From positions 37,277,869 to 37,341,868 of the forward strand of contig NC_046683.1 in NCBI RefSeq assembly GCF_009870125.1: a stretch of 64,000 bases of DNA, given 5' to 3'. The notes below the pieces were generated by a model, which was given only the letters and a program-made list of their open reading frames with translations, was not told the origin of the DNA and searched no databases. Below, one piece after another: positions 1 through 11,860 of this stretch (its first letter is position 1; every line of letters begins with the position of its first letter). Position numbers and translations under genes: made by a program. The DNA is from Drosophila pseudoobscura. Its lineage: Eukaryota; Arthropoda; Insecta; Diptera; Drosophilidae.

Positions 1-2361
1 GAAAATAAATAAAGATTTTTCAAGATTTAAGAAATTCTGGGAGGCGAGCAATATCAAGAACGATTTAGCAGGCTCGTTGTTAAATAGTTCCTGCATGGTA
101 CTGCCAGCCACCGTTGCCATCAACGACGCGTAACTTTAAACTCTAACTAGGTTCAAATAATCATCAGTAATCGTTTTTTATAACGTGTTCGTGCTAAAAA
201 TGGTTAACATAAGTAAGATCCGATTCCATCATCATCGCTCGAAGCATTGCATAACATTCTTCGACGACAAACCAAACAAGAAATAACCTTAACCAACTTA
301 AATAGCGATATTGATTTGCTAATTTTATACTTCCTTCCATTTTCTGAAACCATTTAAACTGAAATTGTTGCGAAACGCATTGACATTGGTGTATCTGGTA
401 TTTGTCTACCGTCTCCCAACAATTTTAGCACCAAAATCGATTATGAATCGTTGAATCGGTATTGAAGCGGTAAAACCATTGTATATTGTATTTTGAGCAA
501 TACTCGCTTCAGAGTATTCGCTTCAATCGGAGTTTTAGTCGAAGAAATTATTCTCGACGAAAAATTATGTATTTATCGGTCTGAAGCAAACATCTTACCA
601 TCACACCGTTAAGAAAACAAACAATAAATATTCAAACAGAACAATAACCCGAAATAAAATAAAACTAAAATATAAGAAAAGAAAATATAGTACGTTATTT
701 CGCGTGGGAAAAAAGTGAAAATCCATAAGTAGTGTGAACACATCCTAAAGACTTATCCGAGTTACGAGCTTACGCACACACAGAGACAGAAGCAAAGGTT
801 GCGACCAGAAATAGAAATTTCATAGGCAAATACATACAAGAGTAGCGAGAAGAATGCCACGATTGGGATAGGCCAGGAGAAGATGATTAGACGGGAAGGT
901 CAGGGCGAGGTCAGAGCTCAGAGGTGGGGCTGTGTAGTTAATTAACATATCAAGAGCGATGCGCGAGCAGTGTAATGGCCGAAAGGGAAAAGCAAGCATA
1001 ATTAAGATCACCTGCAAAACTTCACGGCATATACATAAATATTCTTTATGAATAATTTTATGTTATTTTGCTGTTCTTACATAGCTTGGGGAAAGGAGGA
1101 AGGCCTTATTGAAAATATGCATACTCGTTAAATAAGCTAGTTTCCCGTTTTAAGGCAGTTAAGCCCGAAAAACATCGTCTCGTCTATGATAGAATTTTAT
1201 AAAAGGATATCAAAATAGCTCCTGTAATCTATTCCAATACAGGCAGCGAATAAAAGTGATTACTTTTAGGCGAAAAGCGTGTTTGAATAATGCGTAGTCA
1301 AGCCAGACTATAATCTCGATATGTTTGAGGCTTACTAAAAATTGAGAAAACGCCTTAATTTTGGAACTGTTGCCGTTTTTAATAAATGCTCTGTTCTTTC
1401 ATATTTTCATATTTTATTGTAGTAAAAATTAGTTGAAAAGTGATTTAGAGGAAAGAGAACAAAAATACCTTAAAAGGTTCAAGTATCAGAGAAAAAAGCA
1501 TAGAATCAAAAAAACCTCTAGGGCCTCCTTACCCCTTCACCCACAACATACACATACACACACACACACACACATACACATTAAGTGGTAGCATTTTAAT
1601 GGAATGAAATTTAATAAAGCAAACATATATTATTTACGCATAAATATGGGTGAAGTTTTTCCTTTTCCTGAAGTAAACAGACCTTTAACGAGTGGCAGTC
1701 GCCGACCTTTGAGTACATAAATCATTCAGGAGTTGAATTTTGAAGCAGGAACGTCACAGACAATCAAACGCGCATTTAAATATGGCAAAAGCTATAATTG
1801 ACCAGTCATTTTTATACCAGGTACTCCAAGAGTAATACTCCCATTCGTTAGAATTTTCGGTACATCGACTCAAAAGATCCAGCTCTACTGGTGCTGGAAG
1901 ATTTCCCAAAACTTCTCAATGTATCGATAGCCACCACAAGCACGGAGCGGGACATGTTTCCAGTCGCACAAGGGCTCGGCGTTCAACCACGTTGTAGCAC
2001 TGAGCAAGTGCGGTAGTACCATAAGTTGTGCCGAGCAGGGTCACTTGTGACGCACTTTAAGGAGTGTCCATTGTCGAGCTGAGCATAAAATACACCGACT
2101 TCATCAAATAATCATCAAGCGTACCCCTCAGTGTCTTGATGCCATTAACTACTCCCTGTTTCCGAGTGAATCGCAGACGGACTTCATTTGGGTTGCATGC
2201 ACTTTAAAGCTCCTGGCGCACGGCAGGATGTGAAGACGCGCTAAAGGAGCTCGGAACGATTGCTCAGAGGAATTAGATCTTCTAGGGCAGCATCGAGGTC
2301 TTAGACTATTGTTCGTCTTACTGCTATACTGCAATTGCCCGACAGATCGTATATACAATAC
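1..2361. other. Unassigned AT-rich stretch
   Basis: I find no recognisable protein domain, RNA gene or transposon end here. The open frames present are short and have no family signature. The only structured sequence is the CA repeat listed separately. The part from about 2140 to 2361 has a less AT-rich, coding-like texture but no recognisable product. Confidence 0.5.
1551..1580. repeat. CA-rich microsatellite
   Basis: A run of CA dinucleotides, interrupted by single TA steps, lies in otherwise unassigned sequence. It is an ordinary short tandem repeat. Confidence 0.85.
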
Positions 2362-2409
2362 AATGAGTTGCTGCTGCTGCTGCGCAACTCTACATTTATC
2401 GGGTCCATA

Positions 2410-3651
2410 CGAGGGCTGCTATTTATATTTCGGGAATTGGAAATAAGAACAACAATTTTTAAATGAAAATGGTTCTATTGTTTTTCAATTGTTTTGCATT
2501 CGCTTGAACCATTGGTCATAGCAGTTTTTCCACTCCTCTTGAGACACCTCCAAAGCATGGTTTTTAAACTCTTCAACTGCTTCTTCGGCGCTCGTAAAAC
2601 GTTGACCACGCAGTTTTTTTTTGATGTTAGGGAATAAAAAGAAGTCATTGGGTGCCAAGTCAGGACTGTAGGGAGGATGAGTCATCAATTCGACGTTTTG
2701 ACTGCTTAAAAATTCACCTGTTTGTCGAGATGTGTGCGAGCTCGCATTGTCATGATGGTTTTGCGAATTTCTCCGAAGACCTCCGGCAAACAAATGGTCG
2801 TGTACCACTCAGAATTGACAGTCCTACGTTTCTCTAGCGGAACAGTGGCCACATGACCCATTCTCCCGAAGAAACAGGCGACCATTTGCTTCGAAGTGCT
2901 TCGTGCTCGAACAACTTTTGTTGGATTTTGCTCATCTTGAAACACCCACACGGTCGATTGCTGTTTAGTTTCCTCATACGCATATATCCATGATTCATCA
3001 CCTGTCACCATTTTATGAACATCTTTTGAAGCACCTCGGTCGAACTTTTTAAGCATTTTCTTACTCCAATCGACGCGAGCCCTTTTTTTGAGCGATTGAT
3101 AAGTTATGGGGTATCCAACGAGAGCAAACCCTTTTTACAACTAAGTGTTCATGTAAAATGAAATGTATTGAAGTGGAACTAATGTGCAAGGATGCCTCTA
3201 TCTCACGATATGTCACATGTCGATCTTGCACTATCAGTTCACGCACACCATCGATGTTTTGTGGCAGATCAACCGATTTTGGGCGACCTTCACGAAATTC
3301 GTCAGCGACTGAACTACGACCACTATTAAACTCTGCAAACCAGCGATAAACTGTCGTTTTTGATGGTGCTTTCTCGGCATATAAAGAACTAAGTTCATCA
3401 ACACATTCGTGTTGGGATAATCCACGTCGAAAGTTGTGAAAAATAATCCAACGAAAACCCTCTCGCGAAATTTCCATTTTTTTGCTAAATTGATTTTTTT
3501 AACTGATCGTGAACACAACAAAAACCAATTGTACATAAAAACGTTGTACGTACATATATGCTAAAAAATGACAAAGTTTATTATGGCGTTGCCAGATTTT
3601 ACGTATTGGCTTTAGTATTGCCCATTCCCGAAATATAAATAGCAACCCTCG
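2410..3651 (-). mobile_element. mariner element with TIRs and TA duplication
   Basis: The two ends are inverted repeats of about 28 bp, starting CGAGGGCTGCTATTTATATT on the left and matching the right end with one visible mismatch. TA dinucleotides flank the element at 2408-2409 and 3652-3653, the target duplication of Tc1/mariner elements. The 1,242-bp length is normal for mariner, and the transposase relic fills the interior on the minus strand. It is inserted inside a DINE-1 copy and is therefore younger than it. Confidence 0.92.
2485..3477 (-). pseudogene. mariner transposase (DD34D), frameshifted
   Basis: Homology to mariner transposase starts at 3477 (MEISREGFRWIIFHNF) with the N-terminal helix-turn-helix region, including GRPKSVD. 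It continues with TGDESWIYAYEE, which holds the first catalytic Asp, then HDNASSH with the second Asp, and SPDLAPNDFFLFP with the third. I count 34 residues between the second and third Asp, the mariner DD34D signature. The reading frame changes twice: once in an A-rich run near 3080-3090, just after the N-terminal domain, and again near 2755-2765, just before the second Asp. The protein is therefore not made intact. The C-terminus (CYDQWFKRMQ) is present, so about the full family length (about 345 residues) is represented. Confidence 0.9.
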
Positions 3652-4084
3652 TAATCCGTATGGCTGCATTGAGCGACAATGTGTGCGTGCGGGAGAGCGG
3701 GAGAAAACGTGTCTGAACATGTCGATCCGATGTTCAAAAGATCTGATCTGATCCAGACTCTGCAGTCTGGTAGATTTAGTCATTCTTTATGATTGTGTGT
3801 TTTTACTTTTCTCGTATCTTCAATATTGTGGATGCCACAGATTTTCGTCCTTTGTGGGTGCCGAAGTTTTAAAATATACTTGTAACATTGTAATATCACA
3901 TAAGTACATAAGATATAAAATGTCGGACGGACGGACAGACGGTTAGACAGACAGGGCTCAATCGACTCGGCTATTGATGCTGATCAGGAATATATATACT
4001 TTATAGGGTCGGAAACGATTCCTTCTGGACGGTTACACTTATCCATTTTCACCACAAATATAATATAAAGATAAAGATAATCAA

Positions 4085-5045
4085 CCGTGACATTCGCTTT
4101 TTACACAAAAGCGGAAAGCATTCAATCCAAAGCGTACGACCATGTGATTCGGGCCATTATCGGTGACTGTCATGCCAAGCCACTTGTCGTGATGGTGATC
4201 ATTTCCCAGCGTCCACCGTGCTCTGCCACCAAGCCGAGTAGGGCATGGGCAAGCTGGACTACTATTTTGAGGAGGATTCCGGCTGGAGTCTAAGCCGCGA
4301 GGAGCTGAAGCGCTCCTTCGATGAGGCCAAGAGGTCGTGCAATACATGCGCTCTGGTCGTCATCAATCCGGGCAATCCCACCGGTCAAGTGCTAACCTGC
4401 GATAACAATGATAACGGGCTGATTCTGCTGTCCGATGAGGTGTACCAGGACAACGTTTACGACAAGAACTCCAAGTTCTACTCGTTTAAGAAGGTCGCCT
4501 ACGAGATGGGTGAGCCCTACTGCAGCCAATATCTGGTCAGCTTCCCTTCCACATCAAAGGGTTTCCTCGGCGAGTGCGGCATTCGTGGCGGGTGAATGGG
4601 TGAACGGCTGCCCTCTGCATCACCACCGCCGGTCAGGTGGCCGTCAGTGCTCTGGTTAATCCACCCAGGACCGGCGAGCCCTCCTACGATCTATTTCAAA
4701 AAGAGAAGAGCGCCACCCTAGCGGCCGTCAAGGAGCGCGCAGAGCTTGTCCACAAGACGCTCAGCAGTTTCGAGGGCTACAAGGTGAACCCCGTCCAGAG
4801 GCCAATGCACGTGTTTCCCCAGATCGAGATCCCACCCAAAACGATCCCGGTAGCCAAGGCCAGGGGCATGGCTCCCAATGCGTTCTACGCATTCGAGGTC
4901 CTCGAGAGGAGCGGTAGCTGTAGCGGATTCGGGCAAAATCCCAAAACCCGCCATCTATCACTTCCGCAGCATGATCCTGCCGCAGGCGGACAGGCTGAAA
5001 CTGATGATAGAGTTCAATTTTATGAAGAAGTACAAATAGATGGAG
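4085..5045 (+). pseudogene. Alanine aminotransferase pseudogene fragment
   Basis: Alanine aminotransferase is a PLP enzyme that exchanges amino groups between alanine and 2-oxoglutarate. Recognisable parts in order are DHVIRAIIGDCHA (about 4138-4175), then an abrupt jump that skips more than 100 family residues, then LDYYFEEDSGWSL, VVINPGNPTGQVLT, DEVYQDNVYDKNSKF, the PLP-lysine motif STSKG (Lys codon 4557-4559) and LGECGIRGG. A TGA at 4593 ends that frame. Homology resumes in another frame as VAVSALVNPP and continues through ERAELVHKTL and GFGQ to about 5040. It is a broken, internally deleted relic. No introns are visible across the retained parts, which suits a retrocopy, but I see no poly(A) tract or target duplication. 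Which Alat paralogue it derives from cannot be told here. Confidence 0.85.
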
Positions 5046-5049
5046 ATGG

Positions 5050-7190
5050 ACACACTGCTTGCAGCCCTTCATTAGACCCTTGCTCCGCCTGCCGCGTGCC
5101 TATGTTAAGAGCTGTATTAGTCCACTTCGAATGCCCTCAAAGTCCACTTCGAATGACACCTGACTTGGGGACTACACATCGAAGCCACTGTCGTTAATGG
5201 TCAAAATAAGCTTAAAAGGTTTCATTGGATTTTAAACTAAAAACTAAACTAAAAGTTTCTCCCATGAACCAAAGGCAATAATAAAGGCCATAGGTCACAC
5301 GCCGTTCAAACCTGGGAATGTGCCGCGAAAACGCATCTCAGCAAAATAAGAATTTTACAAGCGAAGACCTTAACGGCAATTGCAGGTGGTGCTCCATCTT
5401 TGGTTGGGACCACTGTGTTAGAGAGATCCCTACAACCCTAAAGTGGGGATAAAATAAACCACCACAGTAGTCGCTATAATCATAGGTTGTATAATCACCC
5501 AAATGAATCAGTAAAGATTTACTTAGCCCTCACATCCCACGAAGACTACTACTAAAGCGACTAAAGCATTCAAGCAATAAAAAGTATAGAAAAATTTGCG
5601 GGTGTATAAGGGAGTATGTGTGTGACAGAGCCATCTGTGTGGACCATTTGCGGTGAGGGAGGGACAATGAGGTATTTTTTGACCGCAATTTCGAGTAAAA
5701 GAACTCTATCAAAAGCACATTTAAATGCACGATAGTCGAGATGGGAGATTCAAGCGATGCGGGAAAGAGGGAGTGACCGTGGGAGAGAAAGAGTCCAACA
5801 AACAAACAACGTAATTAATTTGTCAAAAATTCAGATGCTCACCGGCCTTGAAGGAAATGGGAGAGGGAGAGAAAAAAATTCAAAAGGAAAACAAACAAAA
5901 TGCGACGGCAGCTCCTTTCTTAGCCGTTTCTCCGCTTCACCGTTTTGCTGACTACGTGCCCAGCTTACGGTTCTATTAAAATTTCAATTAAATATTTTTC
6001 AGTTCCCTCTTTTTCTTTCTCTTTTCTCGCTATCTCAGAAAGACCCCCGACGGATTTGGCTATAGTACCTAAGTGCTTTAATTATTGCTTGTATAATTAT
6101 TATAATTAAGATTTTGAGTGAGGCCCTCCAGGGAGTTAGAGGCCCCCCTTGCCCGGTTGTACTCTAGAAAGGTAGAGTGCGGGAAACTCACGCGAACATG
6201 TCGCACGCAAGTGCTTAAATTTTGAAAATACTTGCATGGTACCACGGATGCGTGTACGACAGGGGGCAGCAGAGGGGCCGGTTACATGATTCCGCAAAAT
6301 ATCCAGCAAAATATGCGAAATATACAAGACAGGCAGAAACAGCGACAGCAGCACAGACAAAGTCGAAGACTAGGACGGACAGAGGCAGAGACATACATGT
6401 ATCACAAATCTATGTACATATGGTGTATATGTAAGTATGTAGAAACCTGTATGCACGGGTTCGGTGAGAGCGACACTGCAGGCAACATTTGGTACGACAC
6501 ACGCTGACTCTGACTGCAATGACAAGTGCGCTGCAACTTTGCCAAGTGTTTGCCGCCAGCGAGCTGCAGCGATTCGCGTCGCAAGCAACCACCTCATTGG
6601 TCGGCGCGTGCAGGCCGCGAAAATTCGTTAAGACGTTGCTGGCTGCTGCTCGCGCTCTCTATAAAACTCACTCTGCCTGTGGCTACAGTTGGTGCTGCTG
6701 TCGTTTTGAAATGTCTCTATTATCAGTCTGGTTCCAGCTAAACACATGCATAAGTACTTACGTGTCTGCTTTAGTCTGAGCCGCTGCTCCTGAGGCGCTG
6801 ATACCTTGCAACCGCATTAGCAGGCTGCGAGCATGTGTGGTCTGCGATCGTAGCATGCTTTTTAGGGCTTTGCCCCGTCTCAACAGTATTTAGCGGGGAT
6901 GCTTCCGCAAACTCTATACAAAACTTTGGTAAAAAGGACATCTGTATGCCCAGTACTCTTTCGAATTGGCTGAGTCTGCCGCTGGTCTCGCTGGGCTTGT
7001 TCATGTTGCTCGTAAATTGAATTGAAATTATTTGCCAAATGTGTAGGGACGCACAGTGGCAACTTCAGCTTGCTAAATTATTACCTTCTGAACGAAATAA
7101 GATATTTTCATGAAATAAACTGAATTTGAAAAATATATTATCATAAATGGTGCTACCATGTCTAGAGCCTTTACAATGAATCGGCAAAGT
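5050..7190. other. Unassigned, mostly low-complexity stretch
   Basis: No protein family or complete mobile element is recognisable. A 15-bp direct repeat (AGTCCACTTCGAATG) occurs twice about 22 bp apart near 5117-5155. Around 6645-6680 a GCTCTCTATAAAACTC segment looks like a TATA-type promoter such as those in LTRs, but I cannot define LTR ends. A CACAGTGGC...CAGCTTGCTAAATT string near 7052-7080 resembles one inside the TIR element at 13747-14472, hinting at an old fragment of the same family. Confidence 0.4.
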
Positions 7191-7197
7191 TTAACTT

Positions 7198-7423
7198 TGT
7201 TGCTCGTGGATATTTGCATATGAAAAAGAGAGTGTTAAAGTTATTTTATTTGTAAGACAGCAGAATATCAGTATACAGAATTATATGTGCTTCCGAGTAA
7301 CATACGCAAGAGAGACAGACGCCGAAAGAAGAACATCGATATGAGAACATCGATATGCAGCAGGGCACATGCGCAGTGTTGTTACAGATCAATATCTAAT
7401 TATCGTGGCGGTCACTTTGAACA
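7198..7423 (-). repeat. Putative copia-type 3' LTR
   Basis: Read on the minus strand this 226-bp segment starts TGTTCAAAGTG and ends CGAGCAACA, so its ends are the short inverted repeat TGTT/AACA. It lies just downstream of the copia RNase H frame and directly after a purine-rich run (GAGGAGGAG on the minus strand, plus 7424-7432) that would serve as the polypurine tract. No matching 5' LTR is visible near 9.06 kb, so the element is truncated at that side or rearranged. Confidence 0.6.
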
Positions 7424-7465
7424 CTCCTCCTCAACACAACGCATGTTTACAAACTTTAAATATAC

Positions 7466-9060
7466 TTAACTAATATTCAATAACATGTCAAGCACTAATA
7501 AACGATCTTTTAAACCAAATGCGAATACAAATTTATGGTGCTTAACCTTGGCTAAGTTCTTTGTGAGGACATCTGCTATCATCTCATCGGTTGGCAGATA
7601 CGCAATGTTGACTTCACCTCTCTTGAGAACCTCTCGAATGTGATGTATCTTGACGTCGATGTGCTTTGAACGTGCATGAAACATGGGGTTTCTAGCAAGA
7701 TGCTGTGCTCCAATGTTGTCGCCGTACATCTGAATAGCTGACTCCTTGGACATCAGCTTCAAGTCAATCAGTAGGCTGCGAAAGTATATCGCCTCTTTTG
7801 CTGCAGATGATAAGGCTATGTACTCTGCCTCCGTGGAACTGAGGGCAACCGTCGATTGCTTTCTTGACTCCCAAGAAATCGCTCCTCCTGCCAACATGCA
7901 TACATAGCCAGTGAATGACTTTCGGTTCGTCATATCACTTGCCCAATCTGCATCAACAAAACACTCAATTGCCTTTCCTTGCTTTGTGTAGCATATCTCC
8001 CAGTCGATAGTTTTTGCCAAATATCGAACGATGTGCTTGGCTGCCGCTTCATGCTCGGAATGAGGATCCTTGTTGCGTTGTGCTAATTTGTTCACCGAAT
8101 GCGCAATGTCTGGACGAGTCATAACAGCAAGATAAGATAACTCTCCAATTAGCTTTTGGAACGATGTGATGTCGACCTTGCGGCAGTCCTCTTTGTTGCA
8201 TGTCACCTGGTAACCAGCTTCCAGCGGCGTGGACGTCTGTCGACAATCTTTCATACTGTACTGGACTGTTCGAGTAACTCTCTAATATACTTCCGTTGGC
8301 TGATTGAAATCGCACCCGTACTGCCTTCACGTTTCACCTCAATACCTAAAAAGTATTGCATAGGCCCGATGTCAACCACATCAAACTCTGCTGCGATCCT
8401 TGTCTTGATATCAGATATATCAGCTAGGTCTTTTCACAAGGATTGATTCATTTTTAAAGCTTTTACAGGCGCTTAAAGTGAAAAGTGATAAAAATATATC
8501 CACATGTGCTCGCCACTGTAGATGCGCCGTTGCGCCAATGTCTATGCACCATGCATTTAACATCTGGTCATTCGGCTTAGCTAAACTTAGGATTGGTACA
8601 TATTTTTCTGGTTCCACTTTGGCATATTCGGTTACGCAAAGCATTGTACCCAATCTTTCCCCGCTTTTACTGTTTGCGCCCTTGTTGTCTGCTCCTTCCT
8701 GCTTACTTTTAACATGGCATTCTGATTTAAAATGCCCTTCCTTTCCGCACTTAAAACACTTTTTGCCCTTAAAGCTTTTCTTAAAACTGTTGTTGTCATA
8801 ACTAACGTGTAGTTCAGTGCTACTTGTAATTTCCTTGCTAATGATATCTTCCTGCCTATTCTTCAGAAATTTTTATTGTAAGCATACTCAAGCTCGGCAA
8901 ATTATCTCCCGACTTAATCGCAACAACAAAACTTTCATAAGTTTTCCACTGACGATTGGCCACAAATCATTTTGAATGAGATCACTTCTCATCAAAACCT
9001 CCCATGTGCTATAATTGTTTTCGTCCAGTTTTTCAACATTGAAATGAACCACAAGCTCAA
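7466..9060 (-). pseudogene. Ty1/copia gag-pol relic (gag, protease, RNase H) with internal deletion
   Basis: On the minus strand the remains run from gag (about 9060) to the end of RNase H (7466). Gag-like sequence includes a CCHC knuckle, CFKCGKEGHFKSEC, encoded around 8715-8765. A protease-like WCIDIGATAHL follows near 8530-8560, with Ile where the family has Ser in its active-site triplet. Integrase and nearly all of the reverse transcriptase are absent. After a frame change near 8250-8330 the frame stays open to 7466 with the copia RT thumb/RNase H signature: TRPDIAHSVNKLAQ, ECFVDADWASD, STEAEYIALSSA, YGDNIGAQHLARN and RSKHIDVKIHHIRE. The element could not transpose by itself. The copia subfamily is not identified. 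Confidence 0.85.
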
Positions 9061-9520
9061 TATTTGGCTTCCGCCTAATTGATTTTTAAGATGTACAATC
9101 TCAATCTTGGGCTCCCGCCACAATCCCAATCTTTGACAATCGCCTCAATAGAAAAACAATCTTTGCCCACACCCGGCTTCTGATAAACAATCTCACACCC
9201 GGCTTTCTGCAGATTCTGCACTTTGAGCATTTTATCGTTCTCAACCTTTGGATGACGAAGTCCAATATTCGGGATGGGGAAATAATTCGGCATGTTTATA
9301 GAAAAATTATTCCCGAAAGGGATTGACGAAGCAAAGATCAAAAAGTTCAATTCAGTCTTGATCCAGAAGCGAAACCGAAAAGTCGAGCTAAAAACTAAGA
9401 TCGCGCAAACACTTTGTCCGGAATCCTTTGTAACCCTCAATTTAAGTCTATATCTGTTTATATCTTAAAAGTTAAATATAAACTTTTAAAAAACGCAATC
9501 CGCTACCGCAGTTATTTAAT

Positions 9521-9538
9521 TGGCGCCCAACGTGGGGC
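9521..9538 (+). promoter_or_regulatory. tRNA primer-binding site
   Basis: TGGCGCCCAACGTGGGGC directly follows the presumed LTR end (...GTTATTTAAT). Retroelement primer sites begin with TGG, complementary to the CCA end of a tRNA, and this string is of the tRNA-Lys type used by gypsy-like elements. The assignment to Lys is from general knowledge of the group, not from a search. Confidence 0.75.
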
Positions 9539-10024
9539 GACGTTGTATAAAAAGCACTGAATAATAAAAGTGTTGCGTCGTGCCGAAACTCGAAGAACAA
9601 TTAATTAATGGAATAAATCCTTCAATAAAAAGACGCGGAGTGACTGTGAGATATTAGACAAGAAAAAGTGAAATAATAAAAAAAAAGAAAACAAACCGGA
9701 GCTTAGGGTGCGGGAAAAATAAATACAAAAAAAGGAATCAAGACACTTAAAAAATATAAAAAAGAAAAGCTTTAAACAAAACACAAAGAAATAAAAACAG
9801 CTAAACCAGCTAAAACAAAGAAGGAAGACCCCTAGAAAGACTATTAAACAACAAAGAATCTTACCAAGGAAGACCCGTACGAAGATTTGTCAGCCAAACC
9901 AAGAAGCAAGACCCTAATACTAAATATATAAGTTGAAATAGGTTTAAGCCCAGCGGTATCCAAAAATATAAAAACAAACATATAAACAAAATACAAGGTG
10001 GATCAACTAACTTTAGAGTTTGGA

Positions 10025-11005
10025 AAACTAAAAATGATTTATTCACAGACAAGGACCGATCTCACTGCAGATCTGGTCAAACAATTTATAGCACTTCAAA
10101 TTCACAAGTACAGGAGCAAATAGTAAATTTGAAACAACAAATAGAATCTAAATCCGATCAGGTTTCAGATTATCAGGCAGAAACAATAGATGAGACAATC
10201 AAAGATGACACCACATTAAAAGTAATAAAATCCCTACCAATTTTCAATGGTGGATTAAACCAATACGTAGGATAGAGGGAAGCTGCAGAAACTGCAGTGA
10301 AACTATATAAGAAAGGAAGTAAGCAATATTATATTGCCTTAACAATTTTAAGAAACAAAATAACAGCACATGACGCACTGACCAACCACGGGACAGTATT
10401 AAATTTCGATGCCATACTTTCACGACTTGATTTTGTTTACAGTGACAAGAGATCAATATATATAATAGAATAGGAACTAAGCGTTCTCCGACAAGGGAAC
10501 CTTTCAATAGTAGAGGTCTACAATGAGGATAACAAAAAGATGCCTTTTTTTAAAAATAAGACCATAATGATTCATGGAAAGGCAGTAAAGATACCAAAGA
10601 ATCTAATAACAAAATTAGACAGAATGCCTTAAGCATTTTTATCACAGGCCTAAACGGCAACATTTTGGAAATTTTATTACCATTAAATCCCCCAATTTGT
10701 CTACCAATTCAGTACCAATACCAATACAGTGGCGTATTATTCAGTAATAATACTTTAAGATTCAACCAATGGCAACCAAGGACAAATAGTTCACCATTCG
10801 ACCAAAAAAACGATTTCCAAGGGAATAAAATGTCATGGGGACAACCCTATTTCTTAGGCAAAAGACAACAAAATCAAGCTTCAGAACCAATGGATGTAGA
10901 CGAATCAATAAAAATCCAGAACCGACAGAACACCAATCAATACAGGGGTAATAATAATAATAGATTTTATCGGAAAAATAATAATGATAAAATAATAAAA
11001 AACTA
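10025..11005 (+). pseudogene. Errantivirus-type Gag, decayed
   Basis: Interrupted reading frames across this stretch have the composition and landmarks of 17.6/297-group Gag proteins: an N-terminal part with PIFNGGLNQY and AAETAVKLYKKG, a middle part with LTILRNKITAHDALTNHG, and a C-terminal basic, Asn/Gln-rich part with EPMDVDESIKIQNRQN followed by NNNNRFYRKNNN. In-frame stops are seen, for example TAG at 10273-10275 and near 10470, and a frame change lies near 10635. Gag would build the intracellular particle. The protease frame follows within about 20 bp in another frame, as expected for a gag-pol arrangement. Confidence 0.75.
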
Positions 11006-11023
11006 AACAAAGATTTAAAAGTT

Positions 11024-11320
11024 TTGATAGATACGGGAGCAACTTCCTGTTATATAAAAAAGGGAATTTACAAAAATAAAAAAGAATTATCAATTTATAA
11101 GAAAGTTGCTACAGTAAATGGGTATTCGATAGTTAAATCTATCCATAATATAACTATTTTTAATACAAAAAAAGTGTTTTACGAAATAAATGGAATGGAG
11201 GCGGATTTCCTAATATTTAACCCATTAAAGAAAATCGGAGCTTTTGTTGATACAGGAAAGGGGATTTTAAGTTATAAAAACAATGAAGAGAAACTAATAT
11301 ATAATGAGGTCCTTTCTTGA
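11024..11320 (+). CDS. Retropepsin-like protease fragment of the gypsy-type element
   Basis: A 98-residue open frame begins near MIDTGATSCYIKKG, which contains the DTGA active-site motif of aspartic retropepsins, and continues through MEADFLIFNPLKKIGAF. It is the start of pol. The frame ends at 11320 with TGA, 26 bp before the DINE-1 5' end, so RT and later domains are missing. The true start is probably by frameshift from gag rather than at this ATG. Only an incomplete pol remains. Confidence 0.75.
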   Translation: MIDTGATSCYIKKGIYKNKKELSIYKKVATVNGYSIVKSIHNITIFNTKKVFYEINGMEADFLIFNPLKKIGAFVDTGKGILSYKNNEEKLIYNEVLS

Positions 11321-11346
11321 AACAAATTAACCATTATAGAAGGAAC

Positions 11347-11505
11347 GAGGGGGAACGTTGTGAGTTGCTGCGGACACCGCAACTCTACATTTATACCCGC
11401 CGCAGACGCCGCTAATATTAAACGACACGACAAAGAGTGCGTGCGAGAGAGACAGAAAATCAGTCGGACGCTTAACACTTTAAATTGGTACCCAGGGAAC
11501 ACCAC
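11347..11505 (+). mobile_element. DINE-1 5'-end fragment
   Basis: It opens with CGAGGGGGAACGTTGTGAG, then the palindrome GAGTTGCTGCGGACACCGCAACTC, then a GCTAATATTAAACGACACGA block and a GAGAGAGACAGAAAATCAGT block. These match in order the start of the complete copy at 57144. The similarity fades near 11480-11505, so only the 5' part is present. Confidence 0.85.
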
Positions 11506-11860
11506 GGGGAGGCTATCACGATTCAATGGGGTCACTCTAGCCAAAATATAATCTTGGGGACCTACGAGACCTACGAGCTAAATATTCCCCAAAAAATAAA
11601 AAAGGGGATTCCAATCCTTTATAAAATATCTAGACTAACATGAATGAATACCTATTTACATAGAAATAAACCTATTTCATACAAACTTAATTAACAAAAT
11701 AATAAAACAGATAAAAATAAAAAAATTTTAAAAAAAGTAAAGATTAAAGTACTAATATAATTAAGAATACGGCTAAATAATGCAAAATATTAAATATTTA
11801 CACTATTGCCTGATTACCAAACAAATCTAATCTTCTGCCTCTCTAACAAATCTTAAAAAT
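11506..11860. other. AT-rich spacer with a hairpin; possible Helentron 3' side
   Basis: The stretch is AT-rich and non-coding. A potential stem-loop lies at about 11585-11611 (ATTCCCC ... GGGGAT around an A/T-only loop). Because the Helentron coding frames to the right read on the minus strand, this would be on their 3' side, where Helentron-type elements carry short hairpins. That link is an inference. Confidence 0.35.

Larger units (their letters stand above)
2362..4075 (+). mobile_element. DINE-1/Helentron-type element split by a mariner insertion
   Basis: The left piece (about 2362-2407) carries the palindromic 5' motif seen in other copies here (GAGTTGCTGC ... GCAACTC, then TACATTTAT). 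The right piece (3654 to about 4075) carries the later parts in the same order as the complete copy at 57144-58275: a degenerate CGACA...GTGTGCGTGCGGGAGAG block, the TCTGATCTGATCCAGA block, the CAGATTTTCGTCCTTTGTGG module, a GAC(G/A)GAC-type microsatellite and the TATTGATGCTGATCAGGAAT core. The two pieces join continuously once the mariner is removed. Several internal modules are missing, so this copy is shortened. Confidence 0.8.
9075..11346 (+). mobile_element. 5' part of a gypsy/17.6-type element (LTR end, primer site, gag, protease)
   Basis: The segment holds the end of a 5' LTR (to about 9520), a primer-binding site, an untranslated leader, a decayed gag and a protease frame, all on the plus strand. 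It stops near 11346, where a DINE-1 5' end begins, and no RT is found downstream. It is thus a truncated endogenous gypsy-group element. The left limit of the LTR is uncertain because no second LTR is available for comparison. Confidence 0.75.

Noticed and set aside
1551..1580. Possible Z-DNA or regulatory CA repeat
   Set aside because: A short interrupted CA run in unassigned DNA; nothing supports a function.
6130..6780. An LTR or promoter suggested by CTATAAAACTC
   Set aside because: No matching second LTR, primer site or coding region could be tied to it.
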